A stretch of 64,000 nucleotides of DNA from Azospirillum sp. RU38E (GTDB lineage: Bacteria; Pseudomonadota; Alphaproteobacteria; Azospirillales; Azospirillaceae), in NCBI RefSeq assembly GCF_900188385.1, contig NZ_FZOI01000001.1:868001-932000 (forward strand), given 5' to 3'. A model generated the notes under the pieces. It saw only the letters and a program-made list of their open reading frames with translations. It made no database searches and was not told the origin of the DNA. The position numbers and the translations under genes are program-made. Positions 45,398 to 54,758 of the stretch are shown piece after piece (the stretch's first letter is position 1; each line of letters begins with the position of its first letter).

Positions 45398-46810
45398 TCA
45401 GCTGACGGCCGGGATGCTGCCGTCGTCGACGACGACGCGGTTACGGCCGGACCGCTTGGCCTGATAAAGCGCCATATCGGCGCGGCGCAGCAGCTGTTCC
45501 CCGCTTTCGGGCTTGCCTTCTTCATCCAGCCGGCCGTCGGTGACGGCGACGCCGATGCTGATGGTGACATCGATCTTCTGCACCGGGGCCGCGACGTCGA
45601 AGCTGGTTTCGGCAATGCGCTTGCGCAGCCGTTCCGCCACCAGCGTCGCCTGGGTCATGTCCGTATCGGGCATGATGACGACGAATTCCTCCCCGCCCAG
45701 CCGGGCGACGAGGTCGAAATTGCGCAGGTTGCGGCTGGCACGACCTGCCACTTCCTTCAGCACCTCATCGCCCACACCATGGCCCCAGCTGTCATTGACC
45801 ACCTTGAAATGGTCAATATCGAACATCAGGGCGGAGACGGGCTTGGCATTGCCACCGCTGCGATCCAGCAGCCGGGGCAGGTGGGCGGAAAGATAGCGGC
45901 GGTTGAACAGGCCGGTCAGGCTGTCCGTCAGCGCCATCGACAGGCTCTGTTCATAATTGGCGCGCAACCGGTCCTGATAGCGCTTGCGCCGTATCTGCGT
46001 CCGGGCGCGGGCCAGCAGCTCATTCCGGTCGATCGGTTTGATCAGATAATCATTGGCGCCCAGCTCCAGCCCCTTGGCCACCCGATCCATGTCGGTTTCA
46101 TCGGCCAGCAGCAGAATGGGGATCTGGCGAGAACGTTCCTGGCTGCGCAGCTGGGAGCAGAGCCGCAAGCCATCTTCCCGCATCAGCGTCAGGCTGACGA
46201 TGATCAGGTCGAACTCCTCATTCAGCGCCAGCTCCAGCCCGGCGGCGCAGCTGTCGGTATCCGTCAGCTCATCACGGTCGCGGGCCAGCGTCTCGTCGAT
46301 CTTGTCCAGATCGATGGCACTGTCTTCCACCACCAGCACGCGGGCCGCCTCTGCCGTCTGGTTCTGCACCGAATCGGTGGAGACCAACATCCCCAGCTGA
46401 CCGGAGGTGCTTTCCCGCAGGCGCCATTCATCCATCATCATTTTCAGACGGACCAGGGAGCGGACGCGGGCGAAAAGCGCCACGTCATTGACCGGCTTGG
46501 TCAGGAAATCATCGGCCCCGGCCTCCAGCCCGCGCACCCGGTCGCTGACATCCGACAGGGCGGTCACCATGATAACCGGAATATGCATGATGGCCGGATC
46601 GGCGCGAATCCGTTCGCACACCTCAAACCCGTCCATGCCGGGCATCATCACATCCAGCAGCACAATATCGGGTTGATGGGCCTTGATCCGCTCCAGCGCT
46701 TCCGGGCCGCTATTGGCGGTGACAACGTCAAAATATTCCCGCGTCAGCTTGGCCGCGAGGAGTTTCACATTGGGGAGCACATCATCAACAACAAGAACCC
46801 GGGCCGACAT
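45398..46810 (-). CDS. pleD: PleD-type diguanylate cyclase response regulator
   Basis: 470 aa with REC-REC-GGDEF architecture. REC1 has the phospho-acceptor D53 in LLDVMMPGMDG. REC2 (about residues 155-270) is degenerate, with Ser in place of the Asp (DLIIVSLTLMRED), as in PleD where it acts as an adaptor for dimerisation. The GGDEF domain has DSLTGLFNRR, the active-site RLGGEEF and an inhibitory I-site RNFD five residues before it. It makes c-di-GMP when phosphorylated, linking cell-cycle or polar development to lifestyle. It lies 34 bp downstream of divK, the usual alphaproteobacterial pairing. Confidence 0.94.
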   Translation of the reverse strand: MSARVLVVDDVLPNVKLLAAKLTREYFDVVTANSGPEALERIKAHQPDIVLLDVMMPGMDGFEVCERIRADPAIMHIPVIMVTALSDVSDRVRGLEAGADDFLTKPVNDVALFARVRSLVRLKMMMDEWRLRESTSGQLGMLVSTDSVQNQTAEAARVLVVEDSAIDLDKIDETLARDRDELTDTDSCAAGLELALNEEFDLIIVSLTLMREDGLRLCSQLRSQERSRQIPILLLADETDMDRVAKGLELGANDYLIKPIDRNELLARARTQIRRKRYQDRLRANYEQSLSMALTDSLTGLFNRRYLSAHLPRLLDRSGGNAKPVSALMFDIDHFKVVNDSWGHGVGDEVLKEVAGRASRNLRNFDLVARLGGEEFVVIMPDTDMTQATLVAERLRKRIAETSFDVAAPVQKIDVTISIGVAVTDGRLDEEGKPESGEQLLRRADMALYQAKRSGRNRVVVDDGSIPAVS

Positions 46811-46844
46811 GGTTTCCTATTCTTCCGTGCCCGGCAGGCGGGCG

Positions 46845-47258
46845 TCATACGAAATCTTGAACCGTTTGCAGGAATTTTGCCACCGAGATCGGTTTGGCGA
46901 TATAGGCTTCGCAGCCGCCTTCACGAATCTTCTCTTCATCCCCCTTCATGGCAAAGGCAGTGACGGCAATGACGGGGATGGCCCGCAACGCGTCATCTTC
47001 CTTCAGCCATTTGGTAACCTCAAGCCCCGAAACCTCCGGCAGCTGGATATCCATCAAGATCAGGTCGGGATTGTGCAAACGGGCAAGGCGCAAAGCCTCC
47101 ATCCCGTCGCGGGTCTGCAGCGTGGCATAGCCATGGGCTTCCAGCAGGTCGTTGAACAGTTTCATGTTCAACTCATTATCCTCGACAATCAGGACGAGGG
47201 GCCGACCGTTCTTCTGCTGTGGGCTGTCCGCCATCGGGGCCATCATTTCTGCACCCAT
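46845..47258 (-). CDS. divK: DivK-type single-domain response regulator
   Basis: 137-aa receiver with no output domain, matching Div[21 protein letters not shown], phospho-acceptor D70 in [33 protein letters not shown] and AYIAKPISV. In Caulobacter DivK controls the CtrA pathway through DivL/PleC/DivJ. Compared with the usual 120-130 residues it carries an N-terminal extension; ATG 47258 has AGGA upstream, but three further ATGs (47246, 47243 and 47234) are possible starts. It is followed by pleD on the same strand. Confidence 0.93.
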   Translation of the reverse strand: MGAEMMAPMADSPQQKNGRPLVLIVEDNELNMKLFNDLLEAHGYATLQTRDGMEALRLARLHNPDLILMDIQLPEVSGLEVTKWLKEDDALRAIPVIAVTAFAMKGDEEKIREGGCEAYIAKPISVAKFLQTVQDFV

Positions 47259-47397
47259 GTTGCATGTCCTGTTCCGACGGGGTTTATGGCACTATGCTGA
47301 CATACTGTGCGATGCCCGTCGTGGCAAAGAAACAGTTAACCGTTGCTTGGGATTAAGCAGCGGCAAAGGTTAAACATCGGTTATCGGCCCGGCCCCC

Positions 47398-48702
47398 TTG
47401 TCCCACGCTGATCCCCCTACCGGCCCCGCAGACGGGCTGTGCCGTGATTGCGGGCGGCGCCAGCTGCGCGCCCGCCGCTGTACCGCCTGCGGGTCGGTGC
47501 GGATGCTGGCCCATGCGGAGTTGCACGCGCTGTCCACCGCCCATATCGACTGCGATGCCTTTTACGCCAGTGTGGAAAAACGCGACCGGCCGGAACTGGC
47601 CGACCAGCCGGTGATTGTTGGCGGCGGGCATCGGGGCGTGGTTTCCGCCTGCTGCTATGTCGCGCGTCTTTATGGTGTGCGCTCTGCCATGCCGATGTTC
47701 AAGGCCCTGGCGCTCTGCCCGACGGCCACGGTGATCAAGCCCGACATGCGCCGATACGCCCAGGTGGGAAGGCAGGTGCGGCAGCTGATGGAGTCTGTCA
47801 CCCCGCTGGTGGAGCCCATTTCCATCGATGAGGCCTTCCTGGACCTTGCCGGGACGGAACTGCTGCATGGCGGCAGCCCGGCCCAGACCCTGGCCCGGTT
47901 GGTGCGGCGGATTGAGCAGGAGATCGGCATCACCGCTTCCATCGGTCTCAGTTACAATAAATTTCTGGCCAAGGTGGCCAGCGATCTGGACAAGCCGCGC
48001 GGTTTTGCCGTGATCGGTCGCGCGGAGGCCTTGGATTTCCTGGCCCCCAAGCCGGTGGGCATGATCTGGGGGGTGGGCAAGGCCCTGGCCCAGAAACTGG
48101 AACATGATGGTATCCGCAGCATCGGCCAACTGCGGGAAATGGACCTGAAATATCTGGTCAGCCGCTATGGCAGCATCGGCCAGCGACTCTATCGGTTCTC
48201 CCGTGGGGAGGATGATCGCAGTGTCACGCCCCATAGCCCGGCCAAGAGCATTTCCGCCGAAACCACCTTTGATCAGGATGTCGCTGACGGCGATGCGCTG
48301 GAAAAGATCATGTGGCCCCTGGCTGAAACCATCTCCCGCCGGTTGAAGGCGGCCGGGCTGGCGGGCAATACCGTGACGCTGAAGCTGAAAACGCCGGATT
48401 TCCGCCTGATCAGCCGCAGCCAGCGCCTGCCCAGCCCCACCCGGATGGCCGACCGCATCTTCCGTACCGGCTGCACGCTGCTGGCGGGGGAGGTGGATGG
48501 CCGGCATTTCCGCCTGCTGGGTATCGGCTGTTCTGATCTGGTGGATGGGCGCGATGCCGATCCGCCCGATCTGGCCGACCCCGGCCTGCTGCGCCGGGCC
48601 CAGGTGGAACAGGCCATGGATGCGGTGCGGGCCAAACTGGGCAGTGGCGCCATCGTCAAGGGCAGGGGTCTGGGCGGCAAACCGCCGCGCGAGCCGGTGT
48701 GA
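47398..48702 (+). CDS. dinB: DNA polymerase IV with N-terminal zinc finger
   Basis: 434-aa Y-family translesion polymerase. A CxxC-x9-CxxC zinc finger (C15, C18, C28, C31) precedes the catalytic domain, a layout seen in alphaproteobacterial DinB. Motifs: [18 protein letters not shown] and [12 protein letters not shown] with catalytic acidic residues, [18 protein letters not shown], the helix-hairpin-helix [11 protein letters not shown] and a little-finger domain. TTG 47398 is the only start that keeps the zinc finger, since a stop lies 24 bases upstream and no ATG or GTG lies between. It is divergent from divK. Confidence 0.92.
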   Translation: MSHADPPTGPADGLCRDCGRRQLRARRCTACGSVRMLAHAELHALSTAHIDCDAFYASVEKRDRPELADQPVIVGGGHRGVVSACCYVARLYGVRSAMPMFKALALCPTATVIKPDMRRYAQVGRQVRQLMESVTPLVEPISIDEAFLDLAGTELLHGGSPAQTLARLVRRIEQEIGITASIGLSYNKFLAKVASDLDKPRGFAVIGRAEALDFLAPKPVGMIWGVGKALAQKLEHDGIRSIGQLREMDLKYLVSRYGSIGQRLYRFSRGEDDRSVTPHSPAKSISAETTFDQDVADGDALEKIMWPLAETISRRLKAAGLAGNTVTLKLKTPDFRLISRSQRLPSPTRMADRIFRTGCTLLAGEVDGRHFRLLGIGCSDLVDGRDADPPDLADPGLLRRAQVEQAMDAVRAKLGSGAIVKGRGLGGKPPREPV

Positions 48703-48710
48703 AGGGGAGC

Positions 48711-48800
48711 GTAATGCCAACCCGCCGGAGGCAGCGCCCGGCGTATGAGGGAACGCATAATCTCCCTGGATCGGTCACGATCAAGGGAGATTGGTATAAG
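48711..48800 (+). repeat. Structured dispersed repeat, copy C (deleted form)
   Basis: Same orientation as copy A. It has the AATCTCCC/GGGAGATT stem (48759-48766, 48785-48792), the apical TGGATCGGTCACGATCAA (48767-48784) and the linker GCCCGGCG..TGAGGGAAC. The hairpins present upstream in copy B are missing: sequence jumps from GCCAACCCGCC straight to GGAGGCAGCGCC, as expected of a deletion at short GCC repeats. It lies between the convergent dinB and outer-membrane protein genes, where it could also act as a terminator. Confidence 0.8.
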
Positions 48801-48806
48801 CCTGCT

Positions 48807-49436
48807 TTAGCGGCCGAAGGTGAAGCGGATGCCAGCCAGCGCCGTCCAGCTTTCCGCCAGAGTGTGGGGGGCGGCATCCACGCCGGTAAAGGCAAAATCC
48901 CCCGGCCTGGTGTAACGCCCGTCAGCGAAGAAGGAGAAGCGGCTGCTGACCGGGACGTTCACGCCGACAAATCCCTGATAGCCGAAGCTTTCCCCGCGTG
49001 CATCGCCGGTGCCCAGGCCAAAGGCAAGGCGATCAGCCTCCAGCCGGGTCATGCCGACACCAATGCCGACATAGGGGGTCATCCAGTCCGTCAGCTTCAC
49101 ATCGACCATGGCATTGGCCATCAGGCTGATGGTGCCGGCGGTATTGGCATCGGGGCCACCGGGGGCCAGCGCCAGGGCATTGCGGCCCCGGTAGGAATAC
49201 TCCAGTTCCACCCGCAGGCTTTCCATCGGTTGCCAACCGGCAGCACTGGATGCATTGGCGCCGGAAACGCTGATGGCCCCGTAACTGTCCATCGACAGGG
49301 GTACGCCATGGCCGGAAAGCGTGGAGACCTCCGCCACCTCTGCCCCAGCCGAATCCGCCAGCAGGTCCACCGCATGGGCGGGACCAGCCAGGCAGGTCAG
49401 GCACAGGATAAGGGCCGCAAGGCGTTTGGACGTCAT
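48807..49436 (-). CDS. Small outer-membrane beta-barrel protein
   Basis: 209 aa from ATG 49436, chosen because GGAG lies six bases upstream; ATGs at 49439 and 49448 are also in frame. A signal peptide (SKRLAALILCLTCLAGPAHA) is followed by alternating hydrophobic strands such as VELEYSYRG, YVGIGVGMTRLEAD, FGYQGFVGVNV and FSFFADGRYTR, ending ALAGIRFTFGR. This is the pattern of an eight-strand OmpW/OmpA-like or Omp25-type barrel, although the final residue is Arg rather than Phe. The specific family is uncertain. Confidence 0.75.
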   Translation of the reverse strand: MTSKRLAALILCLTCLAGPAHAVDLLADSAGAEVAEVSTLSGHGVPLSMDSYGAISVSGANASSAAGWQPMESLRVELEYSYRGRNALALAPGGPDANTAGTISLMANAMVDVKLTDWMTPYVGIGVGMTRLEADRLAFGLGTGDARGESFGYQGFVGVNVPVSSRFSFFADGRYTRPGDFAFTGVDAAPHTLAESWTALAGIRFTFGR

Positions 49437-49565
49437 CATCCACTCCATATATGTCTAATTTAACGGAGCGGCGGTGAAGAGTCATGCAGGCAAAGTGAAT
49501 TGCCGCATTGTTTCCGAAAGGTAACCGCACTGTGTGGCGCATTGGGCACGGAAAAAGCTGCCGGG

Positions 49566-50570
49566 TCAGCGGTGGATAATGCGAGCTCCCCCCATATCGG
49601 TCATCCGCAGGTGCAGTTCGCTCTGGCCGAAATCCACGGCAATACTCTCGGCGATGCCCAGCACATCCATGCCCAGCACCATGGCAGGAGCATGAGACAG
49701 GCCCAGCCGATCAAAGGCATGGGCCTCCACCAGAATGGCCGCAAGGTTGCGGATGGTCAGGCTGCCCAGGCGAACCCGTGGCAGCAGATGTACCGGCCCC
49801 TTGACCTCCAGACCGGCCAGATTGACCAGATGCAGATAGCCTAAGGGCTCGGTATTGTCCGATGCCAGGATGCGGTTCAGTAAAGCCTTATTGAACAAGG
49901 ATCGTTCCGCCCCCGTATCAACCAGCGCCGGCACGGTGATGCCAGCGATCTGAACCGGAACGATCAGCAGATTATCGCCATGCATCCGCCCCTTTATCGT
50001 TTCGAACCCGGAAGGGGGCTGGCGGCGTGAGGGCTCTATGCGGATACGGTCACGTTTGAAATCCACCATCAGGCGATGGCCGGCCAGACTGTTGGTGCCG
50101 ATGACCCCATCGGCACCGGAGCGGTCGGCGATCAGCATGACGGGGGCGATCACATTGCGGGTGCTGAAACGCCCCATATTCAGTTCACCCAACCGCATCG
50201 CCGGCATCCGCACCGGCCCCAGCACATCATGCACGATTACATTTGGCCCAGCCCCGGCCGGATCAGGTTTGAACCCCATGGCCAGGGCCAGTTTTTCCCC
50301 GATCATGGTGCCATTGCAGCCGGTATCCACCAGAAACCGGAAAGGCCCGGCACCATCCACCAGAACCGGGGCCAGCAGGCGCCCGGCCCTGTCTGGCCGT
50401 GTCGGGATGGCGTGAACCGGCTCCGGCTCCAATCCGGGAATGGCGGGGGAGGAGGCCAGGGCCGGCGAAAAGCCGGCCAGCAGCAGGCTGAGAAGCCACG
50501 CCCAGCGGCGGCATTGCCGCCAGAGAAAGCCGGGTTGCTGATCGGCGCTGCGGGTCGTTTTGTGCCGCAT
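49566..50570 (-). CDS. Exported two-domain retropepsin-like aspartyl protease
   Basis: 334 aa with an N-terminal membrane or signal segment (WAWLLSLLLAGFSPALA). Two DTG motifs are present, D82 in FLVDTGCNG and D218 in ALVDTGAER, each followed after about 75-90 residues by a matching second motif (GVIGTNSLAGHRLMVDF and MVLGMDVLGIAESIAVDF). So the protein is two retropepsin-like halves in one chain, which could pair to form one active site, like a covalently linked dimer. Periplasmic location is expected; the substrate is unknown. It is a single leftward gene. Confidence 0.82.
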   Translation of the reverse strand: MRHKTTRSADQQPGFLWRQCRRWAWLLSLLLAGFSPALASSPAIPGLEPEPVHAIPTRPDRAGRLLAPVLVDGAGPFRFLVDTGCNGTMIGEKLALAMGFKPDPAGAGPNVIVHDVLGPVRMPAMRLGELNMGRFSTRNVIAPVMLIADRSGADGVIGTNSLAGHRLMVDFKRDRIRIEPSRRQPPSGFETIKGRMHGDNLLIVPVQIAGITVPALVDTGAERSLFNKALLNRILASDNTEPLGYLHLVNLAGLEVKGPVHLLPRVRLGSLTIRNLAAILVEAHAFDRLGLSHAPAMVLGMDVLGIAESIAVDFGQSELHLRMTDMGGARIIHR

Positions 50571-50769
50571 GGTGCCTCCCTCGCGGCGCCGTCTTTTGCG
50601 GTGCCGTCATTTTTGGCGGATTGCCGGCCTTGTTTTCTGCCAGGGCGGCTGCCCAGACACTCCATAATCATACGCCGGTAGGGTTGATTATGCTGTGGTC
50701 AAGCCGCATGGCAAAGGGCGCCGGCCCCGCAACAGGGGCGGGTTTGGGGCCAATTCCCGCCAAACAGAA

Positions 50770-50795
50770 AGGGCCGGACGTTTCCGCCCGGCCCT
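50770..50795 (-). terminator. Terminator after the Pro/Ala-rich secreted protein gene
   Basis: On the minus strand, AGGGCCGG and CCGGCCCT form an 8-bp stem with a 10-nt loop, followed by TTCTGTTTG. It lies 26 bases beyond the stop at 50821. Confidence 0.75.
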
Positions 50796-50820
50796 CTCAT
50801 GAAACTAAATCGCTTACCGA

Positions 50821-52152
50821 TTACGGCTTGGCGGCCGGTGCGGCAGCCGGGGCCTGCGGCTGGCCCGGAACCTTCAGCGGCTCCTTGCCTTTTTCGCGGA
50901 TCACCTTGGCAATCGCCTGCATCGCATTGTCCGCCTGTGCCTTATCGGCATCAGCGGATTCATGCGAATAGACGTTCAAAATCCGCAGGGCCTGTTCCTG
51001 GCCCTGCTGCTTGGGCAGCTCGATGAACTGCATCAGCACGGCGACATGGATCTTGTTGCCATTGCTGTCGCACGACACCGTGCCGGTGCGCAGCTTATAG
51101 GCCGTCAGCGTCTCAATCGCGGCGAAGGCGGGCGTATAGGTGCCCTCGCAGCTCTTCTTCAGCTGTTCAGCATAGGTGTCGGAAACCTTGGCGAAATCGC
51201 CAGCGGCTTCACCCAGGGGGAAGCTGCGCACGGAACCCAGCACCTTGTCGCCGATCTGCCAAGCATAGTCACCCGGCCGCTGCTGCGGCGGGATCTTGTC
51301 CACCGGGATGGCGCGAGCCGATTGCAGGCCGGCATCCACCAGCGTCTTGGCCAGGGCCGGATCAATCACCGGTTCACTGGGCGGCGGCAGCTTCAAGGTG
51401 CCGGCAACCCCCTGGTCGACGCAGCTGTTAAGGTCGCTGAACGCCTTGGTGGTGCCCTTCAGCTGGAAGGTGGCCGTGTCGCCCGGCACCTCAATGGACA
51501 GGGTCTTGCCGGTGCTGATCGCCTTGATCAGATCGGCATCATCGCCCAGACCAATGGCCAGCGCGTTGGGCTGGCTGACAATGGCACCCAGTTCGCGCGT
51601 CACCTTGCCATCCACCGACAGCTTGACGCCGGTGCGCTGGCCCGGCGGCATCTGCGCGCCGGGAATGCCCAGAATCATCTGGGTATGCTTGGTGGGATTG
51701 CGCAGGAACAGCAGGTGCAGATTATTGTCGAACTCCGCCCCCACCGCGCACATCTTGAAGGAACCGTCGGTGAAGACCTGCGGCTGCACCTTCCATTCGC
51801 CCTTCAGGGTGCCGGTCTTGGACGCCTTGGGCGGGGCGGCCGGGCCACCCTGCGCCGGGACAGGCGCGCCGGGCTTCGGTGCGGCACCCTGGGGGGCGGC
51901 CGCTGCGGGGCGCTGCGGCTGGGCCTGCGGTGCGCCGATCGTGCCAGCGGCCGGACCGCCACCACCGATGGTACCGGCAGCCGGGCTGCCGCCCTGCTGC
52001 GGCGTCTGCACCGTACCCGGCAGGATCAGCCCGCCGGCCGGCGGCTGGGCCTGTTCATTGTTGGCGGATTGCGCGGCGGCAACGCCGGCAAAGGAAATAG
52101 CCGCGCCGGCAAGCAGCAGGCGGGCGATGGTGGACGACACGGAACGGACCAC
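50821..52152 (-). CDS. Secreted protein with Pro/Ala/Gly-rich linker, function unknown
   Basis: 443 aa starting with GTG 52152; GAGGGG lies 11-12 bases upstream, and a second GTG four codons in is an alternative. A signal peptide (ARLLLAGAAISFAGVAAAQ) is followed by a low-complexity Pro/Ala/Gly/Gln segment (about residues 35-110). An IalB-like or similar beta-rich domain comes next (about 115-245, with WKVQPQVFTDGSFKMC and LNSCVDQG). A second domain (about 260-420) contains KKSCEGTYTPAF and GTVSCDSNG, with paired cysteines likely to form a disulfide. A Pro/Ala tail ends the protein. I do not recognise the family with confidence. Confidence 0.7.
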   Translation of the reverse strand: MVRSVSSTIARLLLAGAAISFAGVAAAQSANNEQAQPPAGGLILPGTVQTPQQGGSPAAGTIGGGGPAAGTIGAPQAQPQRPAAAAPQGAAPKPGAPVPAQGGPAAPPKASKTGTLKGEWKVQPQVFTDGSFKMCAVGAEFDNNLHLLFLRNPTKHTQMILGIPGAQMPPGQRTGVKLSVDGKVTRELGAIVSQPNALAIGLGDDADLIKAISTGKTLSIEVPGDTATFQLKGTTKAFSDLNSCVDQGVAGTLKLPPPSEPVIDPALAKTLVDAGLQSARAIPVDKIPPQQRPGDYAWQIGDKVLGSVRSFPLGEAAGDFAKVSDTYAEQLKKSCEGTYTPAFAAIETLTAYKLRTGTVSCDSNGNKIHVAVLMQFIELPKQQGQEQALRILNVYSHESADADKAQADNAMQAIAKVIREKGKEPLKVPGQPQAPAAAPAAKP

Positions 52153-52269
52153 GGTTTAACAGACCCCTCTCCACTATGGGCGAGCGGACCCTAGGCCAGT
52201 GCCGCCGCCAAGGCAAGGGGCGATAAAATGGCCGGCTGCTTTGTCTTGCCGCAGGTCGGCGGCGCGCTG

Positions 52270-52329
52270 ACCAACGCTTGGTCTTTATAGTGATGGAAAA
52301 CTGTCAAACAAACATAACCATATTTGTTT
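52270..52329 (+). promoter_or_regulatory. Candidate promoter/operator region of the phosphatase gene
   Basis: Two dyads sit in an AT-rich stretch: ACCAA-cgc-TTGGT (52270-52282) and AAACAAA-N10-TTTGTTT (52306-52312, 52323-52329). They lie about 90-150 bp before the phosphatase ATG in the divergent gap with the secreted protein gene, and could be regulator sites. Confidence 0.35.
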
Positions 52330-52417
52330 ATTTTCGGCTCGCCACCCGTGTGGCCTATATCGTATGAAATAGATAGAGCGGGCCGAGAGGCGCCGCCAAG
52401 CCCGCGGGCTTTGGCAA

Positions 52418-53140
52418 ATGGGGCAGGGCATGCAGTATGAAGAGCCGCGCATGGTTTATCCCGCGCGTTTGCTGCCGGAATGGGCAAGTTCCAATTGCCG
52501 CAAGGCCTTGACTGCACGTTATCTGAATATGCTTTTCCAGGATCATGCCTTCATCCGCATGGTCCATCGTAATTTTCATCCGCTGGGTGGCCGGATGTAT
52601 CGCTCCAGCCAGCCGACGCCGGGGCAGGTGGCGGATCTGGCGGCGATGGGGATTCGCACCATCATCAATCTGCGTGGCCGGCGGGAGGGCTGCGGCTCCT
52701 ATTTTTTTGAGGTGCGGGCCTGTGCCCGCCTTGGCATCGATCTGATTGATTTCCGGGTGCGCTCGCGTGACGCACCCTATAAGGAAGATCTGTTTGCCGC
52801 GCGGGAGATGTGGAGCCGTATCCGCAGCCCCGCCGTCATGCACTGCAAGGCGGGGGCCGACCGTGTCGGCTTCATGAGCACGCTATATATGTTTGTGGTC
52901 GAAGGTCGCCCCCTGGCGGAGGCACAGCAGCAGCTGAGCTGGCGCTTCGGGCATATCCGGCAGGCCAAGACCGGCATTCTGGATTATTTCTTCGACAGCT
53001 TCGCCCGCACCGGCGGGCGCACGGTCGATGAATTCTATGAATGGGTGGACAAGGAATATGATCGGGAGCAGCTGAAGCGGGACTTCCTTTCCCGCCGCTG
53101 GGCCAATCTCCTGACCGACAAGCTGTTGCACCGGGAATGA
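52418..53140 (+). CDS. Dual-specificity/tyrosine phosphatase-like protein
   Basis: 240-aa cytoplasmic protein with the phosphatase P-loop HCKAGADRVG, where C143 is the nucleophile and the Arg of the C-x5-R signature is present. Upstream elements LGGRMYRSSQPTPGQVADLA and GIRTIINLRGRRE match the bacterial DSP-like phosphatase family often found next to cell-envelope genes. The start is uncertain: ATGs at 52418, 52430 and 52451 are all in frame before the conserved region. Substrate may be phosphotyrosine or a phosphoinositide-like or lipid phosphate; not resolved from sequence. Confidence 0.8.
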   Translation: MGQGMQYEEPRMVYPARLLPEWASSNCRKALTARYLNMLFQDHAFIRMVHRNFHPLGGRMYRSSQPTPGQVADLAAMGIRTIINLRGRREGCGSYFFEVRACARLGIDLIDFRVRSRDAPYKEDLFAAREMWSRIRSPAVMHCKAGADRVGFMSTLYMFVVEGRPLAEAQQQLSWRFGHIRQAKTGILDYFFDSFARTGGRTVDEFYEWVDKEYDREQLKRDFLSRRWANLLTDKLLHRE

Positions 53141-53161
53141 TCCCGCTGCAACAGCGCTGAA

Positions 53162-54511
53162 TCAGCTGGGCTGCTGCTGCCGCTTGCGCGCGGCCCGGTC
53201 CAGCATCACGCAAAGAATGACCACCGGTACGCCGATCATGGCGGTGACGGCGAAGAAGGCGGCGCTGCCCATCGTGCTGCCGAACTGCGCCTGCAGCCCC
53301 TCCATCGCCTGACCGGAGAAGCCCTTCAGCACCTTGCCCAGCAGGGCGTAGAAGGAGGTCAGCAGGGCATATTGCGTGGCGGTATAGCCGATGCTGGTCA
53401 GGCTGGCCATGTAGGCCGTCAGCGCCACCCCGGCAAAGCCGGTGGCAAAATTATCCACCAGGATGGCGGCCCCGAAAACAGTGACATTCGGCCCCGCCAG
53501 TGCCATGGCGGAGAAGGCCAGGTTGGAGAAGGGGCCCAGAATGGCCCCCAGGATCAAGGTGCGGTTGAACCCCAGCCTGACCGAGCAGAGCCCGCCCACC
53601 GCGATCCCCAGCAGCGAGGCCCAAAGCCCGATGGAGGCACGCACCGATCCCACCACCTCCTTGCTGAGGCCAAGATCGACATAGAACGGGTTGATCATCG
53701 GGCCGATCAGGAAATCCCCCAGCCGATAGAGCGAGACCACCAGCAGCATCAGCACCGACAATTCCCGGTGGGTGCGCAGGAAGGCCAGGAACGGGCCGGC
53801 AATGGCATCGAACAGGCCCTTGCCGGTCCAGAGCGGGGCAGCGGCGGCGTCCCCGGCCGGCAGGTGGCGTTGGGGTTCGGTGGCCATCAGGGTGGCCACC
53901 AGCCCCAGCCCCATGGCCAGCCCGGCCACCCCATAGGAAAGCTGCCAGCCGATCACCGCCGCCAGCAGCAGGATCAGGCTGTCGGTGGCCAGCATGGCGG
54001 CCCGATAGCCCATCTGGAAAGTGGCGGCCAGCAGCCCCTGTTCATCCCCATCGGCAGCACTTTCAATGCGCCAGCCATCCACCACGATATCCTGGGTGGC
54101 GGACGCAATGGCCGCCAGCAGGGCGAAACCGCCAAGCGCCCACAGACCCTGGCCACCCGACGGGCCGACAAAGGCCATGCCCAGCAGCCCGGCCCCGACC
54201 AGCAGTTGCGACAGCACCATCCAGCCCCGCCGCCGGCCCAGCCGCCCCAGCAGCGGCACATCCAGCCGGTCCACCAGCGGGGCCCAGAACATTTTCAGCG
54301 AATAGACAACGCCCACCCAGGACAGGAAGCCGATGACCGCGAGGTTGTTGCCTTCCTCCCGCAGCCAAAAGCCCAGCGTATTGCCTGTCAACAGGAAAGG
54401 CAGGCCGGAGGAAAAGCCCAGCAGCAGTGCTGCCACCACCTTGGGCCGGCGCAGCGACCGCGCCACATCCCGCCAACCCGGTTTGGTCTTTGCCTGTTCC
54501 GCCGTCGCCAT
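53162..54511 (-). CDS. ampG: AmpG-like muropeptide permease
   Basis: 449-aa MFS permease with about 12-14 membrane helices, resembling AmpG, which brings GlcNAc-anhydroMurNAc peptides from the periplasm into the cytosol for peptidoglycan recycling. Motifs: GFSSGLPFLLTGNTLGFWL near the N terminus, SLKMFWAPLVDRLDVPLLG, GRRRGWM, ASATQDIVVDGWRIE and the C-terminal AYMASLTSIGYTATQYALL. The neighbours are unrelated. In this organism it might also handle other GlcNAc-containing fragments, but that is speculation. Confidence 0.9.
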   Translation of the reverse strand: MATAEQAKTKPGWRDVARSLRRPKVVAALLLGFSSGLPFLLTGNTLGFWLREEGNNLAVIGFLSWVGVVYSLKMFWAPLVDRLDVPLLGRLGRRRGWMVLSQLLVGAGLLGMAFVGPSGGQGLWALGGFALLAAIASATQDIVVDGWRIESAADGDEQGLLAATFQMGYRAAMLATDSLILLLAAVIGWQLSYGVAGLAMGLGLVATLMATEPQRHLPAGDAAAAPLWTGKGLFDAIAGPFLAFLRTHRELSVLMLLVVSLYRLGDFLIGPMINPFYVDLGLSKEVVGSVRASIGLWASLLGIAVGGLCSVRLGFNRTLILGAILGPFSNLAFSAMALAGPNVTVFGAAILVDNFATGFAGVALTAYMASLTSIGYTATQYALLTSFYALLGKVLKGFSGQAMEGLQAQFGSTMGSAAFFAVTAMIGVPVVILCVMLDRAARKRQQQPS

Positions 54512-54758
54512 TCGCCTGTTCCGACATTGTTTTCAAGGTGGTGGCGCAGTATAGGCGCCGGCCCCGCCAATCGCGCGGCCAATTTGCGCACGAACATTGC
54601 GCAGATCGCAGGTGTTTGGGACTGGAAAATACATCGCACTGTCGCTTAAAAAGATAAACCCACCGGTGAAAGGCCGGCGATGGGTACCCATATGCGGACC
54701 CGCCGGCGAAGAGAGAGGCCAGGCGGTGCTGAAATTACAGGAAGGACGAGGTAGGATC

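Noticed and set aside
47270-47290. GTTC-N7-GTTT resembling an alphaproteobacterial LexA box between divK and dinB
   Set aside because: One fixed base is wrong and the site is closer to divK than to dinB; not enough to claim SOS control.
47370-47384. TTAA-N7-TTAT, close to a CtrA site, just before dinB
   Set aside because: One mismatch in a short motif and only about 14 bases from the start codon; chance is a sufficient explanation.
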